DNA of 22,076 nt, from the NCBI GenBank assembly GCA_035513655.1, contig DATKBV010000155.1, positions 1 to 22,076 on the forward strand, written 5' to 3'. Under the pieces are notes generated by a model. That model saw only the letters and a program-made list of their open reading frames with translations. It made no database searches and was not told the origin of the DNA. The position numbers were made by a program, and so were the translations under genes. The DNA is from GCA-2726245 sp035513655 (GTDB taxonomy: Bacteria; Planctomycetota; Planctomycetia; Pirellulales; Pirellulaceae). Positions 14,656 to 22,076 of the stretch are shown one piece after another (position 1 is the first letter of the stretch; the number at the start of each line of letters is the position of its first letter).

Positions 14656-16983
14656 ATGACCTTCGTCCATCAAGCCTTAACCTGGGGATTCCTGCTCGCG
14701 CTGGTTCCCCTGTTGATCCACTTGATCAACCTGATGCGCCGTCGCCGGGTGCAGTGGGCCGCGATGGAGTTTTTGCTTCGCAGCTATAAAAAGCACCGAA
14801 AGTGGATTTGGCTGAAGCAGTTCCTCCTGTTGTTGATGCGGATGGCGGCCATCGCGCTGGTCGTTGCGATGGCGGCCCAATGGATAGCGCAAAAGCAGTG
14901 GCTGGCGTTGTTTGGATCGACGACGACACATCACTTCGTACTGCTCGACGACAGCTACTCGATGGCCGAGCAGTCGGGCGGCGCTAGTGCGTTCGACAAG
15001 GCAAAGCAGGCCCTCGGCGATATCGCGACGCAGGCGATGGGACAAGATTCCCAACAGAAGTTCACGCTCATCCGTTTTTCTCGGGCGGCCACGATCATCG
15101 ACCGCGACGCGGACGATGCCGATGTCACACAGATCACCGATCTGAATGCCGAGATCGTCGATTCGAACTTCGATGTGTTGATCGAAGAGAAACGCCGAGG
15201 CATGGAGGTCACCGAGTTAGCCGCGGGACCGCGACAGGCAGTGCTCGTTCTGAATCAACTGCTGGAGCAGAACCGGGACGAGAATAATATCGTCTATGTC
15301 CTTTCCGACTTCCGTGAGAAAGAGTGGGAGTCGCCGAGCGAATTGTTGAGCTTATTGCGAGAGGCGGACGACAGTTCCGCGGATATCCACTTCGTTGGAT
15401 GCGTCGACAAGCAACAAGCGAATCTGACGCTGACGGACCTGCAGGCGGACCCAGGCACTCGCGCGGCGGGCGTGCCTCTGTTCGTGAATGTTTCGGTTCG
15501 CAATCATGGCGGCGAAACGGCGCGCAAGGTACAGGTCAAGATACGTACGCACTTTTACGATCCAGCCATCGTGGCCTCCAGCGAACCGGGGAAGGTTGTT
15601 CCCAAGCTCGACGAACCGCCCACGGTTCTGATCGAAGAGATTCCCGCCGGAGCAACCGCGACACGTCGGGTGCAGGTGTTCTTTCCACAACCAGGGCCGC
15701 AGGTCGTTCAAGCCATTTTATCTGACGACGCCGTCGCCACGGATAATCGGCGGTGGTGTGTTGTCAATGTTGCCGAAGGCGATCCCGTGCTGATGATCGA
15801 CGGCAGTCTTGACCAGCGCCACGCCTATTTCCTGTCGTCCGCATTTCAACCAGGACAGAGGACCAACACCGGCGTGCGGCCAGAAATTCAGTCTCCAGCG
15901 TTCCTGCGCGATACGAGTCCAGAAGCGTTGGCCCGATTTCGCGTCATCTATTTGCTTGATGTGCAGCAACTGGACGATCGATCCGTCGAGAACGTGGAAA
16001 ACTATGTTCGCAGCGGGGGCGGAGTGGGCATCTTCGTTGGCGAACAAGTCAATCCAACATTTTACACGCAGAAGCTGTACCGAGACGGCCAGGGCTTCTT
16101 TCCATTGCCAGTTGATCGAGCCAGCGATCTTCCCATCGAGTTGCTCGAAGACGTTCCGGACTTTGAGGTTGAGAACCATCCGGTGTTCAGCATCTTTCTT
16201 GGCGAGCGTAATCCGTTTGTCCGATTGGTTGCCATTCGCCGCTATCTCCAACCCCCAGCGGCGTGGACTCCCGCCGCGGACGCTCCAATCGAGATTCTGG
16301 CACGCCTTCGGAACGGCGATCCGTTGGCGGTCGAGAAGCGTTTCGGGAATGGCCGAGTGATTGCTTTCCTCACGACGCTCTCGCCCGAGTGGAATAATTG
16401 GGCTCACGACCCAAGTTTTGTCGTTGCGGCGTTACAGCTGCAAGCTTATCTCGCGGCGTCAAATCAGCACGACGATTCGCGAGTTGTCGGCGCGCCAATT
16501 TCCCTGGCTTTGAACTCGGACGACTATCTCAAAGATATTTCATTTGTCGTTCCCGGTGTGTTGGCCGACGAAATGCTTGTCGAGCAGCGAACAGCCGCGC
16601 CGCTGGGAGACAATTCTCCTTTGATGCAAGTCTCGCTTGATAATGCGAGTTCTCAACGAGGCGGCATGGGCGTCGACCGCGGCGGGATCTACGAGGCATG
16701 GGCTGCGACTCGCGACGGTAACTTTGATGTTCGGCGATATGCATTGAATCCTGACCCGAGCGAAGGCGACTTGGCCTTCGCTGGATCGCAGGAGTTACTC
16801 ACGCGTCTGAAGCCGCTGCCCATCAAATACCGAAATGCCGATGAATACTCGTACGATCTGTTCCAGCAAGCGGGCTACAATCGCAGCTTTCTCGTCATGT
16901 GCCTGCTGATTGCGTTGTTACTCGGTGAGCAGTTGTTGGCTTATTCCACGAGTTATCATCCCTCGCGAGGAGTCGCCAGCTGA
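14656..16983 (+). CDS. BatA-like membrane protein with vWA domain
   Basis: A 775-residue membrane protein. Two N-terminal membrane helices (about 8-26 and 55-78) flank a very basic loop (RRRR and KKHRK), the BatA N-terminal layout, placing the following domain in the periplasm. A vWA domain follows with DDSYSM (98-103, intact DxSxS) and YVLSDFREKEW (from 214). The middle has a beta domain, then a class-I glutamine-amidotransferase-like fold around NVENYVRSGGGVGIFVGEQV; a last membrane helix lies near 745-765. It is probably part of a MoxR-served envelope complex. The start fits the family (MTFVHQALTWGFLLALVPLL) although no Shine-Dalgarno site precedes it: a heptamer array occupies the upstream gap. 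The stop overlaps the next start as TGATG. Confidence 0.92.
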   Translation: MTFVHQALTWGFLLALVPLLIHLINLMRRRRVQWAAMEFLLRSYKKHRKWIWLKQFLLLLMRMAAIALVVAMAAQWIAQKQWLALFGSTTTHHFVLLDDSYSMAEQSGGASAFDKAKQALGDIATQAMGQDSQQKFTLIRFSRAATIIDRDADDADVTQITDLNAEIVDSNFDVLIEEKRRGMEVTELAAGPRQAVLVLNQLLEQNRDENNIVYVLSDFREKEWESPSELLSLLREADDSSADIHFVGCVDKQQANLTLTDLQADPGTRAAGVPLFVNVSVRNHGGETARKVQVKIRTHFYDPAIVASSEPGKVVPKLDEPPTVLIEEIPAGATATRRVQVFFPQPGPQVVQAILSDDAVATDNRRWCVVNVAEGDPVLMIDGSLDQRHAYFLSSAFQPGQRTNTGVRPEIQSPAFLRDTSPEALARFRVIYLLDVQQLDDRSVENVENYVRSGGGVGIFVGEQVNPTFYTQKLYRDGQGFFPLPVDRASDLPIELLEDVPDFEVENHPVFSIFLGERNPFVRLVAIRRYLQPPAAWTPAADAPIEILARLRNGDPLAVEKRFGNGRVIAFLTTLSPEWNNWAHDPSFVVAALQLQAYLAASNQHDDSRVVGAPISLALNSDDYLKDISFVVPGVLADEMLVEQRTAAPLGDNSPLMQVSLDNASSQRGGMGVDRGGIYEAWAATRDGNFDVRRYALNPDPSEGDLAFAGSQELLTRLKPLPIKYRNADEYSYDLFQQAGYNRSFLVMCLLIALLLGEQLLAYSTSYHPSRGVAS

Positions 16984-19763
16984 TGGACGCAATGCTTCTC
17001 GCGATCGGCGAGACTTCGGTTTACCACCAGTTCTCTCGCTTGCATTCAATGACCGAGTGGTGGCATTGGCTGTTGCTGCTGATCGCCTGCGGTGCCGTTA
17101 TCGCCTACATCGCGGTGACCTACTACTTTGACAGTGTGGAACTTTCGAAGCCACTACGCTGGTCGTTGTTCGCGTTACGCGTCCTGGCGTTCGCGGGAAT
17201 ACTTTTCTATTTCCTGGATCTCGAAAAACGCGCCGAGCGGCAGATTATCAAGAACTCTCGAGCGCTGGTGCTCGTCGATACCAGCTTAAGCATGGGTATC
17301 CAGGACGGTTCTGGAGGTTCGAGAACCCGGCACCGTCGTATTGACACGGTCGTCGAAGAAATGCAGCGCGGTGATTTGATTGACGGCCTGCGAAAGCGCC
17401 ACGACGTCGTCGTCTATCGTTTCGATCAAGGAGCGGCTCCGACCGAAATCGCGTCGCTCTCGAAAACCAGTCAGACGTCGGACGCCGCGGCATCACAATC
17501 GAAAGCCGGGAATCGAGACGATGACTTACGCGGAGCAAGGTTTACTGCGGCCGTCGCGGGTGTGATCTTCGCCGTCGGGCTGCTCTCGTTTGTGGTCTCG
17601 ATGTTTTTTGGTGTGCGACGAGCGGATGGCGATGGTTCTTGGACCGTCTTGATTGGCATGGTCGCGATGATTGCTGGCCTGATCGTGCTGGCCGTCGCAA
17701 ATCTTCGTTTCCCCGAGGTCCCGATCCTGGCCACGATAGGACTGCAAGAGGCGACTGCCGCATCGGCAACCGATAACGCGCCGCTGACTCCAGATGCAAT
17801 GACTTCGTCCGTGGAAGCACCGCTCATTAATTGGCCCGAGGCACTTGCTCCGCGTGGCGCGGAAACGAGACTTGCCGACGCCGTTCGTTACGTGATCAAT
17901 CTAGAACGAGGCGGGCCGATCGGCGGAATCGTGGTCGTTACCGACGGCGGGAACAATGCGGGGAGCGATGGGGATGCCGCAGCCAACGTCGCGCGGGATG
18001 CCGGGATTCCGATCTTTGTGGTTGGCCTAGGGGGCGATGAACGTCCAGCGAATGTTCGAGTTGTCGACCTCGAAGCGCCACCGCGAGTTTATCCGGGCGA
18101 CAGCTTTAGCATGACGGGATATGTCCAGGCTTATGGACTCGTCGGCCGATCGGTGCGCGTCGAATTGGTCTCGCTTCCCGAAGCCAACGCCAACGACGAG
18201 ACGGCGCAAGAGACGTTCGAAGAAGAACGACGCGTGACACTCGGTCCGGACGGCGAGATCGTCTCCCTGAAGTTCGACGTCTCACCGACCCAGCAGGGAC
18301 GCCGGACCTATCGATTGCGAGTCATCCCGCCCGCGGAAGATCAGGACCCGCGCGACAATATGCGTTCCGCGACGGTGCAGATCGTCGAGCGTAAAAACCG
18401 CGTGCTGCTGTTCGCGGGTGGACCTTTGCGAGAGTTTCGTTTTCTCCGGAACCTGCTGTATCGCGACCGCGACACGACGGTTGTCGTATGTTTACAGACA
18501 GGCCAGCCGGGCATGGCTCAAGAGGCTGACGAATTGATTTATGAGTTTCCGAGTCTGGCGAACGAGTTGTTCGAATACGACTGCATCGTCGCCTTCGATC
18601 CAGATTGGAATGAACTTGCCGAGGATCAATTACAACTACTAGAGCGTTGGGTTGCCGAGAAGGCGGGTGGCTTAATTGTCGTTGCCGGACCCGTGTACAC
18701 GCCGCACTGGGCCAGCCGAGTACAGGCCAATTCGAAGATCGAGACGGTCAAAGGACTCTATCCGGTGATCTTTTACAGCCGTGGTTCAGCCACGCTGAGT
18801 CTCGGTCGGTTTGCGGGGGAAACACCCTGGCCGTTACAGTTCACGCAGGACGGTCGCGACGCTGAGTTCCTGTGGCTGGAGGACGACGCGTTCCTGAGCG
18901 AACAAGCATGGTCTTCGTTCGAAGGAGTTTATGGATACTATGCCGTCAAGGATCCCAAACCTGGGGCGCGCGTGTACGCTCGCTTTTCCGATCCGAACAC
19001 GTCCATGGATGGCGAATTGCCGATCTATCTGGCTGGACACTTTTACGGCGCGGGTCGCGTCATGTTCCAGGCCAGCGGCGAGATGTGGCGACTGCGGGCC
19101 ATCCAGGACGCCTACTTCGAGGCTTACTACACCAAGCTGATCCGCTGGGCCTCGCAAGGACGTCTCTTGAGAGATTCGAGTCGCGGCATCTTGCTCGTCG
19201 ACAAAGATCGATGTTTGCTCGGGGACCACATTTCGGTGCAAGCGATCCTGACCGATGCACAACACGAACCACTCACAGCGCCTCAAGTCACCGCTTCGCT
19301 CGTCGCACCCGACGGACGGCGTTCGAATTTGGAAATGCGCCAAGTCGATGATGCCGCACGCGCGGGGATGTATTCGGCTCAATTCACCACAGTCTTGGAA
19401 GGTGATTATCGGGTCGAGTTGCAGCCGCCCCACGGCGCGGCCGACGAATTGCTCAGCCGCGAAGTTCGCTCGCGCATTCCAGCCCTCGAGACAGAACAGC
19501 CCCAACGCAACGACGCGTTGCTCAGGGACCTCGCGGACAAGACAGGTGGTGCCTACTACGTTGGCTTCGACGCCGCCTTGAATCGAGGCGGCGCGGGGCG
19601 AGCGCCGATCGCCAGCGTGCTCGAACCGCAAGATCAAGTCACTTACCTGTCTGGTACTCCCGACAAGCAATTTGAACGACTTCTGATGACGTGGCTGATG
19701 GGACTGATCTGCGGCGTACTCTGTCTGGAGTGGCTGATTCGCCGGCTGAGCAAGCTCGCCTGA
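16983..19763 (+). CDS. Large membrane vWA protein with the vWA domain split by a membrane hairpin
   Basis: A 926-residue protein with membrane helices at about 26-47 and 60-79. The first part of a vWA domain follows, with DTSLSM (99-104). Next comes an insert (about 157-290) containing two more predicted helices (187-209 and 221-240), then the rest of the vWA domain with VVVTDGGNNAG (317-327) and IPIFVVGLGG. After that are a beta domain, an amidotransferase-like region (about 470-690, including LLERWVAEKAGGLIVVAG), a carboxypeptidase-like or Ig-like beta domain, and a C-terminal helix (about 903-920). Positive charges suggest the vWA halves face the periplasm. It starts inside the stop of the BatA-like gene (TGATG), so translation is coupled. 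It is the last gene of the operon. The exact role is unknown. Confidence 0.9.
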   Translation: MDAMLLAIGETSVYHQFSRLHSMTEWWHWLLLLIACGAVIAYIAVTYYFDSVELSKPLRWSLFALRVLAFAGILFYFLDLEKRAERQIIKNSRALVLVDTSLSMGIQDGSGGSRTRHRRIDTVVEEMQRGDLIDGLRKRHDVVVYRFDQGAAPTEIASLSKTSQTSDAAASQSKAGNRDDDLRGARFTAAVAGVIFAVGLLSFVVSMFFGVRRADGDGSWTVLIGMVAMIAGLIVLAVANLRFPEVPILATIGLQEATAASATDNAPLTPDAMTSSVEAPLINWPEALAPRGAETRLADAVRYVINLERGGPIGGIVVVTDGGNNAGSDGDAAANVARDAGIPIFVVGLGGDERPANVRVVDLEAPPRVYPGDSFSMTGYVQAYGLVGRSVRVELVSLPEANANDETAQETFEEERRVTLGPDGEIVSLKFDVSPTQQGRRTYRLRVIPPAEDQDPRDNMRSATVQIVERKNRVLLFAGGPLREFRFLRNLLYRDRDTTVVVCLQTGQPGMAQEADELIYEFPSLANELFEYDCIVAFDPDWNELAEDQLQLLERWVAEKAGGLIVVAGPVYTPHWASRVQANSKIETVKGLYPVIFYSRGSATLSLGRFAGETPWPLQFTQDGRDAEFLWLEDDAFLSEQAWSSFEGVYGYYAVKDPKPGARVYARFSDPNTSMDGELPIYLAGHFYGAGRVMFQASGEMWRLRAIQDAYFEAYYTKLIRWASQGRLLRDSSRGILLVDKDRCLLGDHISVQAILTDAQHEPLTAPQVTASLVAPDGRRSNLEMRQVDDAARAGMYSAQFTTVLEGDYRVELQPPHGAADELLSREVRSRIPALETEQPQRNDALLRDLADKTGGAYYVGFDAALNRGGAGRAPIASVLEPQDQVTYLSGTPDKQFERLLMTWLMGLICGVLCLEWLIRRLSKLA

Positions 19764-19811
19764 CAAATGGGTTTGGACACGTTGGATTGCGCCCACATTG
19801 CCTTGCGTGTG

Positions 19812-20948
19812 CTACGAGTACAGCTCTTCGTACCTGGCAATCATCGCGCTTAACGAGAATTTCTCTTGAATCCGCTCGTGATTGGCGTTGCCCAGCTGAG
19901 ACCGGAAGCTGGGATCCTCGGCGATTCGGCAGACGGCTTCGGTGAACGCGACGGCATCGCCAGCCGGAACCGCTTGCACTTCGGCTAACGGTCCGAGAAC
20001 TTCCAGCACTCCTTCGACCGCTGTGGCGACGACAGGCAGCCGCGCGCCCATGGCTTCGATCAACACGTTGGGCATCCCTTCCCAGCGTGACGGCAAGAGC
20101 AGAATCTCCGTCGCCCGCATCAGCTCGGGTACGTCCGACCTCCAACCGACAAAGTGAACTCGGTCTTGAATGCCGAGTCGAACCGCAAGGTCGCCGAGCG
20201 AGTTTCGTTCCGGCCCGTCACCCACGATCACCAAGTCGTGATCGGGCAGCCGCTTGAACAAATCTGGTCCTAGCTGCAAGAGCCAATCCAACCCCTTCTG
20301 TGGATGAAGCCTCCCGACGCAAAGCAAGATTCGCCGTTCTGCCGGGATGCCGAGCTGGGATCTATCCAATTCGGCATCGGGTTGGGGGTTTGTCAAATCG
20401 ATTCCGTTCGGAATTACCACAAGCTTCGATTTTGGGAACCATCCTTGCTTCACCGCAAAATCGGCCACTGACTGACTGACGCAAACGATATAATCGACTC
20501 GCCGGGATGTGAAGCGTTCCAACCACGCTCGCCACAGGGACGGATCGGCCACTCGGATGCCGCTCGCGACGCGCGAGACTCCGGCCCTTTTGGCCGCAAT
20601 CGCGCCGATGACGTTGGCGTGAAACAGGAATGTTTGCACGACTTCCGTCTCGTGTTGGCGAAGCAATCGCTCTAGCTTCGCCAAACCAGAAAGAAATCGC
20701 GTCGAAGTTTGCAAGTTCAGAAAGTGTACGGAAACGGACGCCTCTTCAAGCTGTCGAACGAGCACATCCTTCCCAGCAACAGGACGCGGTGCGAGTGAGC
20801 AAACAATCGGCTCAAATCGCGCGCGATCGATCCCGGTGACGAGATTGGCCAAACAACGTTCGGCACCTCCAATCTCCAATTCAGTAATCACGAACGCAAT
20901 GCGTACAGGCCTGGCCACCTTGCTCTCCGCAACGAGGGGAAGAGACAT
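19812..20948 (-). CDS. Glycosyltransferase family 4 (GT-B fold)
   Basis: A 378-residue cytosolic enzyme with the two Rossmann halves of GT-B glycosyltransferases. The N-half contains ITELEIGGAERCLANLV (acceptor side). The C-half contains VIPNGIDL (178-185), VGRLHPQKGLDWLLQ (211-225), IVGDGPE and the nucleotide-sugar binding E-x7-E motif EGMPNVLIE (290-298). It should move a sugar from an activated donor to a lipid or polysaccharide acceptor; neither can be named. The frame reaches a GTG at 20960, but the ATG at 20948 is the better start. It converges on the vWA operon with only 48 bp between stops and no clear terminator, and diverges from queA across about 80 bp. No other polysaccharide genes are visible. 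Confidence 0.93.
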   Translation of the reverse strand: MSLPLVAESKVARPVRIAFVITELEIGGAERCLANLVTGIDRARFEPIVCSLAPRPVAGKDVLVRQLEEASVSVHFLNLQTSTRFLSGLAKLERLLRQHETEVVQTFLFHANVIGAIAAKRAGVSRVASGIRVADPSLWRAWLERFTSRRVDYIVCVSQSVADFAVKQGWFPKSKLVVIPNGIDLTNPQPDAELDRSQLGIPAERRILLCVGRLHPQKGLDWLLQLGPDLFKRLPDHDLVIVGDGPERNSLGDLAVRLGIQDRVHFVGWRSDVPELMRATEILLLPSRWEGMPNVLIEAMGARLPVVATAVEGVLEVLGPLAEVQAVPAGDAVAFTEAVCRIAEDPSFRSQLGNANHERIQEKFSLSAMIARYEELYS

Positions 20949-21028
20949 GCGATTCCGCACTTTGAGGATACCACTTATACTCGCATTGTAACTTGGCGAC
21001 GAGACGGAACGGTGCTGGTGCCTGCTTC
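20949..21028. promoter_or_regulatory. Divergent promoter region between the glycosyltransferase gene and queA
   Basis: These 80 bp must hold both promoters. On the minus strand TATAAG lies about 25 bp before the glycosyltransferase start; on the plus strand TATACT lies at about 20977. Neither has a convincing -35 hexamer at normal spacing. Confidence 0.25.
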
Positions 21029-22075
21029 ATGGCTGAAATCGACGACTACGATTACTCGCTGCCGAAAGAATTGATCGCGCAACAACCGTTGCGGCGCCGC
21101 GCCGATGCCAGGCTGCTGGTGGTTGATCGGCACCGCCAAACGCTCGAACATTGCTACGTCCGCGACTTGCCGGAGCTGTTGTCGCCGGGCGACGCGCTGG
21201 TGCTCAACAACACGCGCGTCATCCCTGCTCGGCTGGTTGGATACCGGACACAAACAAGAGGCCGCTGGAGTGGTCTGTTTCTGTCCGAGGACGCACATGG
21301 TAACTGGGAAGTGCTCGGTCAGACTCGCGGCAAGCTGCAAGTTGGCGAGACCGTGACGCTACATGACAGCGACGGCCAGAATGAAGTTTCGCTCCGTATG
21401 TTGGCCAGGCTCGATGGAGGTGCCTGGGCGGCCAAGCCGGAATCCGACGCGCCGGCCTTCGAGCTGCTGGAAACCATTGGACGAGTGCCGTTGCCGCCGT
21501 ATATCCGCGATGGCGAGATGGTCGAACAGGATCGCGAGGCCTATCAAACCGTGTTCGCCGCGCTGCCCGGAGCCGTGGCGGCACCGACCGCCGGTTTACA
21601 CTTTACCGAAGCGATCCTGGACAAGATCCAGCAACGTGCGATTCGCAAATGTCAAGTGACACTGCACGTTGGCATCGGGACATTCCGACCGATCGCCGTG
21701 CGGGAACTTGCCGAGCATCAGATGCACTGCGAGTGGGGAAGCATCGACGTACCGACAGTTGCTGAGCTGAATGCGGCTCGTTCTTCGGGTGGTCGCATCG
21801 TGGCTGTAGGAACGACTTCGGTGCGCGTGCTGGAGACAGCTTCGCGCGCGGGTACTCTCGAACCTTGGCAGGGTGAAACCGATTTGTTCATTCGTCCGCC
21901 CTACGAGTTCCGCTCCGTCGATGCGCTGATGACGAATTTTCATCTTCCCAAGAGCACGCTGCTGGTCCTCGTACGCACCTTCGGGGGCGACAAACTGATT
22001 CGACGAGCCTACGAAGAGGCAATTCGTGAATCCTATCGGTTCTATAGCTACGGCGATGCGATGTTGATCTTGTAG
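21029..22075 (+). CDS. queA: S-adenosylmethionine:tRNA ribosyltransferase-isomerase
   Basis: A complete 348-residue enzyme of queuosine synthesis. It transfers and isomerises the ribosyl part of S-adenosylmethionine onto preQ1 at position 34 of GUN-anticodon tRNAs, giving epoxyqueuosine. Family blocks are clear: the N-terminal YDYSLPKELIAQQPLRRRADARLLV, ALVLNNTRVIPARL, the LPPYIRDGEMVEQDREAYQT block, AVAAPTAGLHFTEAIL, CQVTLHVGIGTFRPI, and the C-terminal TNFHLPKSTLLVLV and YRFYSYGDAMLIL. The frame extends upstream to a TTG at 20993, but homologues begin at the ATG at 21029. No strong Shine-Dalgarno site is seen. It stands divergent from the glycosyltransferase gene; genes after it lie outside the window. 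Confidence 0.97.
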   Translation: MAEIDDYDYSLPKELIAQQPLRRRADARLLVVDRHRQTLEHCYVRDLPELLSPGDALVLNNTRVIPARLVGYRTQTRGRWSGLFLSEDAHGNWEVLGQTRGKLQVGETVTLHDSDGQNEVSLRMLARLDGGAWAAKPESDAPAFELLETIGRVPLPPYIRDGEMVEQDREAYQTVFAALPGAVAAPTAGLHFTEAILDKIQQRAIRKCQVTLHVGIGTFRPIAVRELAEHQMHCEWGSIDVPTVAELNAARSSGGRIVAVGTTSVRVLETASRAGTLEPWQGETDLFIRPPYEFRSVDALMTNFHLPKSTLLVLVRTFGGDKLIRRAYEEAIRESYRFYSYGDAMLIL

Positions 22076-22076
22076 C

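Noticed and set aside
15718..16407. Minus-strand open frame of 229 codons opposite the BatA-like gene
   Set aside because: It is antisense to a well-supported membrane protein and shows no domain or ribosome-binding support.
18834..19796. Minus-strand open frame of 320 codons opposite the last vWA gene
   Set aside because: It is a shadow of a clearly coding plus-strand gene, with no recognisable domain and no operon logic.
19764..19811. Terminator between the vWA operon and the convergent glycosyltransferase gene
   Set aside because: I found no stem of useful length with a T-run in these 48 bp.

Overview
The window looks like chromosomal DNA of a planctomycete, probably Pirellulales-like. 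The reasons are a giant secreted PQQ-propeller/TPR protein with an NWLMFRGDAARN-type motif, a MoxR/DUF58/BatA/vWA operon whose last two products look like the large planctomycete versions, and a hypothetical protein (3788-4531) that I associate with planctomycetes. This assignment is from memory of protein style, not from a search. There is no rRNA, tRNA, CRISPR array or recognisable insertion sequence.

Left part, minus strand (1-4531): a multi-PAS/GAF cytosolic sensor protein runs off the left edge, so its output domain is not visible. It is preceded by a MEDS-domain sensory protein 37 bp upstream, and the two form a likely signalling pair. A 305-bp spacer with a short unexplained open frame separates them from a conserved-looking hypothetical protein. 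The sensor pair looks more G+C-rich and uses more CGG arginine codons than the rest of the window, which hints at a different origin.

Middle (4712-7837): a divergent O6-alkylguanine-DNA alkyltransferase gene and a secreted CehA/McbA-type (PHP-like) metallohydrolase read rightward. The latter converges on a small HU-family DNA-binding protein gene across one compact bidirectional terminator. The 448-bp region upstream of the HU gene holds three A-tracts phased at 10.5 bp, a duplicated GGTTTACC element next to the HU ribosome-binding site, and the probable promoter and structured leader of the next rightward gene.

Core (7838-19763, plus strand): a 1569-residue exported protein with two PQQ-like propeller regions around a TPR-rich centre is followed by MoxR AAA+ ATPase, a DUF58 vWA protein, a BatA-like membrane vWA protein and a second large membrane vWA protein. 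The four moxR-to-vWA genes are tightly packed: one 47-bp overlap, one TGATG overlap, and one 73-bp gap. All three vWA proteins keep a DxSxS metal-site motif. The likely scheme is a cytosolic MoxR/DUF58 pair working with two envelope-anchored vWA proteins whose soluble parts face the periplasm. The propeller/TPR protein is a possible partner or client. Two features stand out: the vWA domain of the last protein is split by a membrane hairpin, and a 7-bp-period repeat array that flips orientation fills the gap before the BatA-like gene and takes the place of its Shine-Dalgarno site.

Right part (19812-22075): a GT4 glycosyltransferase gene (minus) converges with the operon and is divergent from a complete queA gene (plus), which ends one base before the window edge.
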